Shown here: positions 1 to 5,013 of the stretch, one piece after another | How positions within the stretch are numbered: position 1 is the stretch's first letter | Layout of the letters: each line of letters starts with the position of its first letter | From: a candidate division Zixibacteria bacterium DG_27 | GTDB taxonomy: Bacteria; Zixibacteria; MSB-5A5; DG-27 | Length of the DNA: 5,013 nt | Direction: 5' to 3' | NCBI GenBank assembly: GCA_001302725.1 | Contig: LIZU01000121.1 | Span: forward strand, 1-5,013 | Made by a program: the position numbers and the translations under genes | Notes under the pieces: generated by a model | Database searches by the model: none | What the model was told of the DNA's origin: nothing | The model's input: only the letters and a program-made list of their open reading frames with translations

Positions 1-174
1 CTGAGTGGAAGGAGGGGGGCCGATACAGACATCTTCATCCGCGAAGCGGACGTGAAGTGACTCCCGGTCGACCTCGGAGTATATCGCCACGGTGCGAATA
101 CCCATCTCCTTGCAAGCCCGGATAATCCTCAAGGCGATCTCGCCCCGATTGGCAATCAGTATCTTTCTGAACAT
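1..174 (-). CDS. accC: Biotin carboxylase subunit of acetyl-CoA carboxylase, N-terminal 58 residues (partial, cut by the left edge)
   Basis: AccC carries out the ATP- and bicarbonate-dependent carboxylation of biotin on AccB, the first half-reaction of acetyl-CoA carboxylase in fatty-acid synthesis; it acts in the cytoplasm. The visible N-terminus begins MFRKILIANRGEIALRII, the near-invariant opening of the biotin carboxylase family, and continues through VAIYSEVDRESLHV and ADEDVCIGPPPSTQ, matching the first beta strands of the N-terminal domain. The frame runs open to base 1, so the catalytic ATP-grasp domain lies outside the window. The ATG at 172-174 is chosen because the family starts exactly there. 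Its ribosome binding site is weak, only a CGGGG directly before the ATG. The start lies 31 bp after the pilT stop, so translation may depend partly on coupling to pilT. Pyruvate or propionyl-CoA carboxylase biotin carboxylase domains start similarly, but the nearby accB supports AccC. Confidence 0.95.
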   Translation of the reverse strand, partial: MFRKILIANRGEIALRIIRACKEMGIRTVAIYSEVDRESLHVRFADEDVCIGPPPSTQ

Positions 175-205
175 CCCCGGAACTCGAAATCGGAATCGGG
201 CAGGC

Positions 206-1321
206 TCAACTCTTCCCCAACTCTGTGAACTCTCTCCAGCCGCGTTCGGAGGCCCCGACGACCCCCTTAACCCGCAGCTGGAAGTCCTCTGGATTGTCCG
301 CCTGTGAGATCGCCTCCTCATAAGAGATGAGCCCCGAAGAATAAAGCTTCATCATCGACTGGTCAAAGGATTGCATCCCATACTCGACGGAACCGCTCTC
401 GATGAGATCATGGATCTGAGAGGTCTTATTGGGGTCTAAGAGGCACTCTCTGACGGCGGCGGTGTTCATCAGAATCTCCACCGCCGGAACCCGTCCCTGT
501 CCCCGGGCTCGAGGCAAGAGCCTCTGGGAGATGATGGCCTTCAAAGTCCCCGCTAAGAGGAGCCTCACCTGCTGGTGCTGGTGGGGCGGGAAAAAGGAGA
601 TTATCCGGCTTATGGTCTCGACCGCGTTTAAGGTATGGAGGGTGGTGAGGACCAGATGTCCGGTGTCGGCTGCCGTCAGGGCGATTCCCATGGTCTCTGA
701 GTCCCTTATCTCGCCTATCAGAATCACATCCGGGTCCTGCCGAAAAGCCTGCCGCAAAGCGGTGGAAAATGAATCGGTGTCAGCCCCGATCTCCCTCTGG
801 ACAATCATGCTCTTTTTGTTGTAGTGGACGTATTCGATGGGGTCCTCAATGGTGAGGATATTGACCCTCCTGGCCTGGTTAACGCGGTCGATCATCGCCG
901 CCAGGGTGGTAGATTTCCCGGAGCCGGTGGTGCCAGTGACAATTGTGAGGCCTCGTCTAGCAGTTGTCAGTTTGGCCACCACCTCCGGCAAATTCAGCTC
1001 ATCGAATGCGGGGACTTCGGTCTGTACAGCCCGGAGCGCTATTCCCACCGTTCCCCTCTGACGATAGAAGTTGACCCGATACCTCCCCAGCTCCCGTACG
1101 CTCAGAGCTAGATCCAGTTCGCTGTAATTGTCGAACCTCTCCTTCTGCTCCGGAGTCAGAATGCTTTCGGTCACCGCCTCCAGATCCTCCGGATGCAAAA
1201 CCTCCTCTTTAAGGGCGACCAGCTCTCCGTCCACCCTCAGGGTGGGAGCCATCCCCACCCGGAGGTGCAGATCCGAGGCACTGCGCGAGCGCATCTGGGA
1301 GAGCAGTCGATTCAAATCCAC
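206..1321 (-). CDS. pilT: PilT-type twitching motility / pilus retraction ATPase
   Basis: This is a 371-residue hexameric secretion-ATPase homologue of the PilT branch, which powers depolymerisation of type IV pili at the cytoplasmic base of the machine. The N-terminal PAS-like domain (about 1-105) opens with the typical SASDLHLRVGMAPTLRVDGE. The RecA-like core carries the Walker A GTTGSGKST (130-138), the Asp box with IEDPIEYVH (158-166), the Walker B VILIGEIRD (199-207, E204) and the His box HLVLTTLHT (222-230). Length and the C-terminal YGMQSFDQ segment fit PilT rather than the longer PilB/GspE, and no tetracysteine zinc site is present. The start is GTG, supported by GGAGGAGG seven bases upstream and by family alignment. 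The motif equivalent to AIRNLIRE reads AVRECLLD (289-296), so it is divergent. The gene sits between accB and accC with no other pilus gene visible, and is presumably cotranscribed with them. PilT identity is firm; the retraction role is inferred. Confidence 0.93.
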   Translation of the reverse strand: MDLNRLLSQMRSRSASDLHLRVGMAPTLRVDGELVALKEEVLHPEDLEAVTESILTPEQKERFDNYSELDLALSVRELGRYRVNFYRQRGTVGIALRAVQTEVPAFDELNLPEVVAKLTTARRGLTIVTGTTGSGKSTTLAAMIDRVNQARRVNILTIEDPIEYVHYNKKSMIVQREIGADTDSFSTALRQAFRQDPDVILIGEIRDSETMGIALTAADTGHLVLTTLHTLNAVETISRIISFFPPHQHQQVRLLLAGTLKAIISQRLLPRARGQGRVPAVEILMNTAAVRECLLDPNKTSQIHDLIESGSVEYGMQSFDQSMMKLYSSGLISYEEAISQADNPEDFQLRVKGVVGASERGWREFTELGKS

Positions 1322-1328
1322 AGTCGGG

Positions 1329-1336
1329 CCTCCTCC
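1329..1336 (-). promoter_or_regulatory. Strong ribosome binding site of pilT
   Basis: On the minus strand this reads GGAGGAGG, an extended match to the anti-Shine-Dalgarno sequence, with seven bases to the GTG start at 1319-1321. It settles the choice of a GTG start for pilT, which has no ATG nearby. It is the strongest site among the operon genes, suggesting that pilT is translated independently of accB. Confidence 0.85.
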
Positions 1337-1440
1337 GGTAAGGTTCGGTGGGTAGTTGGAATCCTCATTGGATGAGAATCGACAGTTCGGTGCCTTTCTT
1401 AAGGTCGAAGGGGAAGCAACAAAGATGAATTTCTGAGGCT

Positions 1441-1914
1441 TTAGCTCTTCTCCGGCCGGGTCCAGAACAGCACCTGTCCAAACTCCACCGGTTGGGCGTT
1501 TTCCACCAGGATTTTCTCCATGGTTCCGGAGATCTCAGCCTCGATTTCATTCATCAGTTTCATGGCCTCTATTACGCAGACCACTTGTCCCACCGAGACT
1601 CTATCCCCAACCTCGACATACGGTTTGGCATCCGGAGCCGGAGCTCGATAGAAAGTTCCCACCATCGGAGACTTTATCCCCACCAACCCTTCCGCAATCT
1701 CCTTCTCCAAGGGTTCCGCCACTGGAGAGTTGCTGACCGCGGGGCTGGGATTGACGGTGAGGTTGGTGATGCTGTCAGAGTTGACTGGCTGAGAGGCTGG
1801 GACCGGGAGACGTTTGGTAATGCGGATCTTTCGTCCCCAGCGGGAGATTTCCAGCTCGTCGACACTGGACTCCTCCACCAACTTGATTAATCTCCTGATC
1901 TCTTTCTCTTTCAT
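1441..1914 (-). CDS. accB: Biotin carboxyl carrier protein of acetyl-CoA carboxylase (BCCP)
   Basis: AccB carries the covalently bound biotin that shuttles a carboxyl group from biotin carboxylase to the carboxyltransferase. The 157-residue product has the usual BCCP layout. A charged helical N-terminus (about 1-35, MKEKEIRRLIKLVEES) comes first. A flexible linker rich in Pro, Ser, Val and Asn follows (about 36-75), then a C-terminal biotinyl domain (about 80-150). The biotinylation motif is EAMKLMNEI, with acceptor Lys119. The segment SPMVGTFYRAPAPDAKPYVEVG (82-103) contains the protruding thumb typical of acetyl-CoA carboxylase BCCP and absent from most other biotinyl domains. I chose the ATG at 1912-1914, with AGGTG five bases upstream, over an in-frame TTG seven codons earlier; 157 residues matches the family length. 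The tail ends in LFWTRPEKS, slightly longer than E. coli AccB. The gene follows the peptidase by 70 bp and is separated from accC by pilT. Confidence 0.95.
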   Translation of the reverse strand: MKEKEIRRLIKLVEESSVDELEISRWGRKIRITKRLPVPASQPVNSDSITNLTVNPSPAVSNSPVAEPLEKEIAEGLVGIKSPMVGTFYRAPAPDAKPYVEVGDRVSVGQVVCVIEAMKLMNEIEAEISGTMEKILVENAQPVEFGQVLFWTRPEKS

Positions 1915-1917
1915 GAT

Positions 1918-1924
1918 CCCACCT
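1918..1924 (-). promoter_or_regulatory. Ribosome binding site deciding the accB start
   Basis: The minus strand reads AGGTGGG, whose AGGTG core lies five bases before the ATG at 1912-1914. This favours the 157-residue form of AccB over the TTG-initiated form starting at 1935. Confidence 0.6.
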
Positions 1925-1984
1925 GTTGCCCGCAAGCTTGGTCGGGCAATAAATCGATCCAGAAGCGATCCTTCGACACCGCCG

Positions 1985-3118
1985 CTAAAGCTCCACCAAC
2001 TCCTTAGCCGCCTTGGTGAGAAGCCGACAGCCCCCTTCGGTGATGACGATATCGTCTTCGATCCGCACCCCGCCCCAGCCTTGAAGGTAGATTCCGGGCT
2101 CGATGGTGATTACCATGCCCGCAAGCAGGGTGGCTTCGCTGGCGGGGCTGACTGCGGGAGAATCGTGCACCAAAAGTCCCAAACCATGACCCAAGCCGTG
2201 CCCGAAGTTCTTCCCGTAACCTGCGCTAGAGATGACATCTCTGGCGACCTTGTCTAGGTCTTTGGCTTTCATCCCCGCCTTGGCTTCGGAGAGGGCCTGC
2301 ATTTGAGCCTCCAAGACCAGATTGTAAATCTTCTTCTGTTTGGGGGTGGCTTTTCCCACCACCACGGTGCGGGTGAGGTCAGAAGAGTATCCTTGGTACT
2401 GACCTCCGAAGTCCATGGTGACGAACTCCCCTTTCTTGATCCTCTTCGTGGAGGCAACCCCGTGGGGCATCGCCGAGCGCACCCCGGAGGCGACGATGGT
2501 CTCAAAGCTGGGCATCACCGCGTGGGACTGGAAAGGAGGCACGCTCTCCAGAGCCGGAATCTTCAGACCGCCTTTCTTCATGAAGTAATCGATTTCGCTG
2601 GCGATGTCGAGCTCTCTCGCTCCGGGCTTGATGAACTTCAACACGTGCTCGAAGGCCGAATCTGCGATTCTAGCGGCGCGCCTGAGCTTTCTGATTTCCT
2701 CCTCATCTTTTCGAATGGAGACCGATTCGACTAAACCCTCCGTGGGGACTAACTTCACCTGGGGCAAGAGCTTCTTTAAAGTTCCAAGCACTTTGACGGA
2801 GAGGTTCACAGCCTCGAAACCGACTCTGGCTCCCCGTCTGAGGGGCGGTAAGTTTTTCAGTTCCGGCAAGAGCTGTCTTTGAGCAGTCCTTAGCCGATAG
2901 TCTTTCACCTCCTTTTGAGCCTGGGTCTTGTAACGGAAGTCGGTCAGAAACCAAGCCCCTCTCCGGGAGATCACCGCTATCCCGTTGCTGCCGGAATAAC
3001 CGGTGAGATAACGGACATTGTTTAAGCTTGTCACCAGGAGAGCATCCAACCTCCTGGCTTTGGTTCTCTCTCTCAGAGCCCTCAGGCGGGACTGCGTGTA
3101 TGTTGAACTTTTATTCAC
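1985..3118 (-). CDS. M24-family metallopeptidase, aminopeptidase P / Xaa-Pro dipeptidase type
   Basis: A cytoplasmic dinuclear-metal peptidase predicted to cleave Xaa-Pro bonds in peptides or dipeptides. The 377-residue protein has a creatinase-type N-terminal domain (about 10-135, including DALLVTSLNNVRYLTGYSG at 25-43) and a pita-bread catalytic domain (about 140-377). All five expected metal ligands are present: Asp236 (MDFGG), Asp247 (SSDLTRT), His311 (GHGLG), Glu340 (TIEPGIY) and Glu354 (RIEDD). The likely catalytic histidines are His220 (MPHG) and His318 (VHDSP). The start is the GTG at 3116-3118; the only upstream in-frame codons lead to a TAG at 3134-3136. Its ribosome binding site is weak: GAGAG five bases away, or GAGG twelve away. 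In Gram-positive bacteria a close homologue (YqhT/PepQ-like) commonly precedes efp and accB-accC; efp is missing here. Sequence alone does not separate aminopeptidase P from prolidase, so I give no symbol. Confidence 0.92.
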   Translation of the reverse strand: MNKSSTYTQSRLRALRERTKARRLDALLVTSLNNVRYLTGYSGSNGIAVISRRGAWFLTDFRYKTQAQKEVKDYRLRTAQRQLLPELKNLPPLRRGARVGFEAVNLSVKVLGTLKKLLPQVKLVPTEGLVESVSIRKDEEEIRKLRRAARIADSAFEHVLKFIKPGARELDIASEIDYFMKKGGLKIPALESVPPFQSHAVMPSFETIVASGVRSAMPHGVASTKRIKKGEFVTMDFGGQYQGYSSDLTRTVVVGKATPKQKKIYNLVLEAQMQALSEAKAGMKAKDLDKVARDVISSAGYGKNFGHGLGHGLGLLVHDSPAVSPASEATLLAGMVITIEPGIYLQGWGGVRIEDDIVITEGGCRLLTKAAKELVEL

Positions 3119-3203
3119 GTTGGCTCTCGACCTCTACATCAAAGCTGATGGCAACTTGCTGTCCAAGGGAATTCCTGGCCCTTTCTGAATTTTAGATCTT
3201 CTA

Positions 3204-3223
3204 CCTTTCTTTCGGCAGAAAGG
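3204..3223 (-). other. Hairpin in the leader of the peptidase-acc operon
   Basis: A perfect 7-bp inverted repeat (CCTTTCT and AGAAAGG) encloses a 6-base loop. On the minus strand no T-run follows, so it does not look like a rho-independent terminator for rpe. It lies two bases or so after the transcription start predicted from the promoter at 3232-3260, so it would form the extreme 5' end of the operon mRNA, where such stems often stabilise the transcript. The function is inferred. Confidence 0.4.
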
Positions 3224-3231
3224 CCGGGGAG

Positions 3232-3260
3232 ACTATAACAAACGACACCGGGCATGTCAA
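3232..3260 (-). promoter_or_regulatory. Sigma-A/sigma-70-type promoter of the peptidase-accB-pilT-accC operon
   Basis: On the minus strand a perfect TTGACA (-35, at 3255-3260) is followed after exactly 17 bp by TATAGT (-10, at 3232-3237). A TG one base before the -10 gives an extended -10 element. Transcription would start near 3225, leaving a leader of about 107 bases before the peptidase GTG. The rpe stop codon TGA (3257-3259) lies inside the -35 box. Eleven of twelve hexamer positions match consensus at ideal spacing, so it should work without an activator; this is predicted from sequence only. Confidence 0.8.
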
Positions 3261-3913
3261 GGTTTGCTGCCCCGAATTTGCTCTATGGTTTTCCTGTAGT
3301 CTCCGCTCTTGAAAATCGATGCCCCGGCAACTAATACTTCGGCGCCGGCCTCTTTGACCAGCGGAGAGGTTTCTGGTCCGATTCCCCCGTCCACCTCGAT
3401 CTTCGTATTCAGCTTTCTGCTCTCGATGTGAGCCCTGGCTTCCCTTATTTTCGCCAGCACACTGGGAATGAACTTTTGTCCCCCGAAGCCCGGATTTACG
3501 GTCATTATCAGAAGCAGGTCCGCCATCTCCATCACCGGGATAACTGTGCTAAAGGGAGTGCTGGGGTTGACAGATACGCCGGCCTTGACGCCAAGCTCCC
3601 TAATCCTTGCCAGGGTCCGGTGCAGATGAGGTGCAATCTCCTGGTGGATGGTGAGCCAGTCGGCACCGGCCTGGATGAACCTCTCCAAATAGTCGTCGGG
3701 GTTGTCAATCATGAGGTGGACATCAAGGGGCAGCTTGGTGCATCTTCTGACGGCCTCCACCAGACCCGGGCCGAAAGTGATGTTGGGGACGAAGTGACCG
3801 TCCATAACATCGAGGTGAATCCAGTCCGCCCCGGCGGCCTCCACCGTCTCCACCTCCTCCTTTAAACGACTGAAATCACAGGAGAGCAAAGAGGGGGCAA
3901 CAATAATCTCCAT
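3257..3913 (-). CDS. rpe: Ribulose-phosphate 3-epimerase
   Basis: Rpe interconverts D-ribulose 5-phosphate and D-xylulose 5-phosphate in the pentose phosphate pathway, in the cytoplasm. The 218-residue TIM-barrel protein shows the complete family signature: IVAPSLLSCDFSRL at 4-17, HLDVMDGHFVPNITFGP (33-49; His33 and Asp35 are metal ligands), DVHLMI (64-69; His66), the phosphate-loop segment NPGFGGQKFIP (140-150) and VDGGI (174-178; catalytic Asp175). Length is typical. I chose the ATG at 3911-3913 because homologues begin within a few residues of IAPS; GAGG lies eight bases upstream. A TTG at 3956-3958 would add 15 residues and has a better ribosome binding site (GGGAGG at 3968-3973, nine bases away), so the longer form is possible. 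The gene follows a terminator and has a -35-like box upstream, so it probably has its own promoter; its 3' end carries the promoter of the next operon. Confidence 0.95.
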   Translation of the reverse strand: MEIIVAPSLLSCDFSRLKEEVETVEAAGADWIHLDVMDGHFVPNITFGPGLVEAVRRCTKLPLDVHLMIDNPDDYLERFIQAGADWLTIHQEIAPHLHRTLARIRELGVKAGVSVNPSTPFSTVIPVMEMADLLLIMTVNPGFGGQKFIPSVLAKIREARAHIESRKLNTKIEVDGGIGPETSPLVKEAGAEVLVAGASIFKSGDYRKTIEQIRGSKP

Positions 3914-3957
3914 TGAAGAAACCTCAGTTATTCCTTCCTGCAAAACTTCAAGAAACA

Positions 3958-3986
3958 AACTTAACTACCTCCCGAAAGTTTGTCAA
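3958..3986 (-). promoter_or_regulatory. Possible promoter of rpe
   Basis: The minus strand has a perfect -35 hexamer TTGACA at 3981-3986. The hexamer 17 bp downstream (TAAGTT at 3958-3963) matches the -10 consensus at only three positions, and other spacings are no better. If used, transcription would begin near 3951. That is downstream of the GGGAGG at 3968-3973, so rpe translation would then start from the ATG at 3913. Confidence 0.4.
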
Positions 3987-4046
3987 TGATTAAGCGACTG
4001 GGGACTTCTGCCATCCTATCCGCTAAATCAAGCTTAGCCGTCGGAA

Positions 4047-4077
4047 GACAAAAGGGTGGGTGTTCTACTCCCACCCT
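4047..4077 (-). terminator. Intrinsic terminator downstream of the DUF169 gene
   Basis: A perfect 8-bp stem (AGGGTGGG at 4053-4060, CCCACCCT at 4070-4077) encloses a 9-base loop. In minus-strand transcripts it is followed by TTTTGTCTT. It lies about 46 bp after the DUF169 stop, in the gap before rpe, where a terminator would separate the two genes. Read on the plus strand, the nearest T-run is about eight bases away, so termination in that direction is less likely. Confidence 0.8.
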
Positions 4078-4123
4078 GCGGGGCGTTTTGTGTATTCAGG
4101 ACAAAAGACTCAAGTGGTGTTGG

Positions 4124-4867
4124 CTAGTCTTCCAGATCCCTCAAGGCCTCGTCACCGACGAGACGGCGGAACGATTCCGGAATTTCCATCTTCGCCCGCC
4201 CGGCGGTGCAGTGTGGAACGCTGCGCATCACACCGAGAAAACGGTGATAAGGGATCGAAACGATCAGATCAGCCGCGGTATATCCACGAATCCGTCGGCT
4301 GGTGTAATCCATTAGGCTGACATTCAGCTCACCTGATATGATCGGGTAGGCCACCGCCTGATGGCAGGTCGACCCGGACATCTCCAGCCGCGGGGGAATG
4401 CCGGTGTCGTAGCCGTCGAGCGTGACCAGCCGACACGCCTGCTCGGCGTTGCAGATAAACAGCACCATGTCGGGCCGGAATTCTGCCTTGTCCATGGGAG
4501 ACATAACGACGTGCTCTGCAAGACCAAGGGGCGGGCTTGTGGTCAAGGTTGGTGCCCGGTGGAATGTCGCTATGGAGCAGTATAGTTTCTCCCCGTTTAC
4601 CAGGAACTCTTTGAGAGCCTTGTCTGCTTCTCCCTTCGGACGCTCGCCGAGGCCCAGGTGCCAGGTTCCACCACTGCAGGCTGAGGTCGAAGCTGTAAGG
4701 TCGATGACTTTGCCGTCTCTGCTATGCAGGAAAGCATCACAGACACGGTATTCCCCACCTACCGATTTGGATGGTGGCTCCATAGAATATGTAATCGCTA
4801 CCGGACTGCCCTTCAGTCCAAGAAGCTCTCCGATTTCACCCGCGTAATTCTGCCATTCAGTGGTCAT
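4124..4867 (-). CDS. DUF169 family protein (function unknown)
   Basis: The 247-residue product resembles the DUF169 family (COG2043-like), whose function is not established. Recognisable family features are the N-terminal WQNYAGEIGELLGLKGSPVAI region (5-25), RVCDAF (41-46), the SACSGGTWHLGLG segment (62-74), and a central region with the CNAEQACRL cluster. I see no signal peptide or membrane segment, so it is probably cytoplasmic. It has seven cysteines (43, 64, 97, 139, 145, 168, 220), many in or beside motifs, which could suggest metal or cofactor binding, but that is an inference. I chose the ATG at 4865-4867 because GAGGAG lies five bases upstream; an in-frame TTG at 4885 would add six residues. 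The gene appears monocistronic: a terminator follows it, and the next gene, rpe, has no obvious link to it. The family assignment is from memory of its motifs. Confidence 0.82.
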   Translation of the reverse strand: MTTEWQNYAGEIGELLGLKGSPVAITYSMEPPSKSVGGEYRVCDAFLHSRDGKVIDLTASTSACSGGTWHLGLGERPKGEADKALKEFLVNGEKLYCSIATFHRAPTLTTSPPLGLAEHVVMSPMDKAEFRPDMVLFICNAEQACRLVTLDGYDTGIPPRLEMSGSTCHQAVAYPIISGELNVSLMDYTSRRIRGYTAADLIVSIPYHRFLGVMRSVPHCTAGRAKMEIPESFRRLVGDEALRDLED

Positions 4868-4872
4868 GTTTT

Positions 4873-4878
4873 CTCCTC
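4873..4878 (-). promoter_or_regulatory. Ribosome binding site deciding the DUF169 gene start
   Basis: The minus strand reads GAGGAG five bases before the ATG at 4865-4867. It overlaps the region that would encode the six extra residues of the TTG-initiated form, so the shorter 247-residue protein is favoured. Confidence 0.75.
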
Positions 4879-4939
4879 GTGCCAACAGGAAGATTCATTT
4901 CACGGCTGTGTTGCGGAGCCGGAAGACCGCAAAAAACAC

Positions 4940-4968
4940 TTGACAAGCCGAGTGGGATTTGATATTTA
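4940..4968 (+). promoter_or_regulatory. Possible plus-strand promoter pointing out of the window
   Basis: A perfect TTGACA (4940-4945) is followed after 17 bp by TATTTA (4963-4968), which matches the first half of the -10 consensus. An A-run (4931-4936) lies just upstream, like a partial UP element. Transcription would begin near 4975 and leave the window on the right. It would be divergent from the DUF169 gene. The weak -10 keeps confidence low, and no target gene can be identified inside the window. Confidence 0.4.
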
Positions 4969-4997
4969 GTAAGTAATCCACGTGATGGTGGAGGTGG

Positions 4998-5013
4998 ATG
5001 GCCGTAAGGCCAT
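4998..5013. other. Perfect inverted repeat with GTAA loop at the right edge
   Basis: ATGGCC and GGCCAT are perfect 6-bp arms around GTAA; as RNA on the plus strand the loop would be GUAA, a stable GNRA tetraloop. The second arm ends at the last base of the window, so the stem may be longer or part of a larger structure. It lies about 25 bases after the predicted plus-strand transcription start. It could be a structured leader or simply palindromic coding sequence. Confidence 0.35.

Noticed and set aside
429..1111. Long plus-strand open frames opposite pilT
   Set aside because: They lie antisense to pilT, whose reading frame shows complete family motifs, and their translations show no recognisable domains. 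GC-rich coding DNA often leaves such open antisense frames.
1364..1376. Hairpin CTCAT-TGG-ATGAG in the accB-pilT gap, considered as a terminator or attenuator
   Set aside because: Only five perfect base pairs with a 3-base loop and no T-run follow, so it is too weak to call. I also found no convincing promoter in this gap.
1814..2257. Plus-strand open frame of 147 codons across the accB-peptidase junction
   Set aside because: It overlaps two well-supported minus-strand genes, has no recognisable domain and no convincing ribosome binding site.
3165..3183. Inverted repeat AAGGG...CCCTT in the peptidase leader, containing GGAATTCC
   Set aside because: The 5-bp stem with a 9-base loop has no following T-run in the minus direction and could occur by chance.
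3980..4315. Plus-strand open frame of 111 codons between rpe and the DUF169 gene
   Set aside because: It runs through the terminator hairpin and then antisense into the 3' half of the DUF169 gene, with no motif support. The 210-bp rpe-DUF169 gap holds only the terminator and the possible rpe promoter.
4973..5013. Plus-strand reading frame ending in MVEVDGRKA, resembling ferredoxin-domain or NuoG/FdhA-type sequence
   Set aside because: Only about ten codons are visible, there is no ribosome binding site before the ATG at 4985, and a stop lies just upstream at 4970-4972. The resemblance is too short to support a gene call.
4966..5013. Minus-strand open frame ending in TAA at 4966-4968, as a possible upstream gene's C-terminus
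   Set aside because: Fifteen low-complexity codons with no recognisable motif; it cannot be told from chance without the neighbouring sequence.

Overview
The window is an ordinary-looking bacterial chromosomal segment. By eye it is moderately GC-rich, and every convincing gene lies on the minus strand. Read in transcription order (right to left) it holds a DUF169-family protein, ribulose-phosphate 3-epimerase (rpe), an M24 metallopeptidase of the aminopeptidase P/prolidase type, the biotin carboxyl carrier protein of acetyl-CoA carboxylase (accB), a PilT-type retraction ATPase (pilT), and the first 58 codons of biotin carboxylase (accC), which runs off the left edge.

The layout falls into three transcriptional blocks. 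(1) The DUF169 gene (4124-4867) stands alone. A GC-rich hairpin with a short T-run follows it, which looks like an intrinsic terminator. (2) rpe (3257-3913) follows, with a consensus -35 box but a poor -10 upstream. (3) A very good sigma-A/sigma-70-like promoter (TTGACA, 17 bp, TATAGT, extended -10 TG) has its -35 box across the rpe stop codon. It points into peptidase-accB-pilT-accC, which looks like one operon with gaps of 70, 119 and 31 bp. At the far right a second TTGACA promoter-like sequence points the other way, into a G-rich stretch ending in a hairpin cut by the window edge.

Functionally, AccB and AccC are the biotin carrier and biotin carboxylase of the first step of fatty-acid synthesis. 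Peptidase next to accB-accC is a familiar neighbourhood in Gram-positive-type bacteria, often with efp (elongation factor P) between the peptidase and accB. Here efp is absent and a pilT gene sits between accB and accC. That interruption is the most unusual feature of the window.

The organism is probably an anaerobic or deep-branching member of the Bacillota/Actinomycetota side of the tree. The reasons are the peptidase-acc arrangement, strong GGAGG-type ribosome binding sites, GTG starts, consensus sigma-A promoters, and a DUF169 protein, a family I associate with anaerobes and methanogens. This assignment is an inference of low confidence. I see no mobile elements, CRISPR arrays, tRNA or rRNA genes, and no convincing undescribed multi-gene system.
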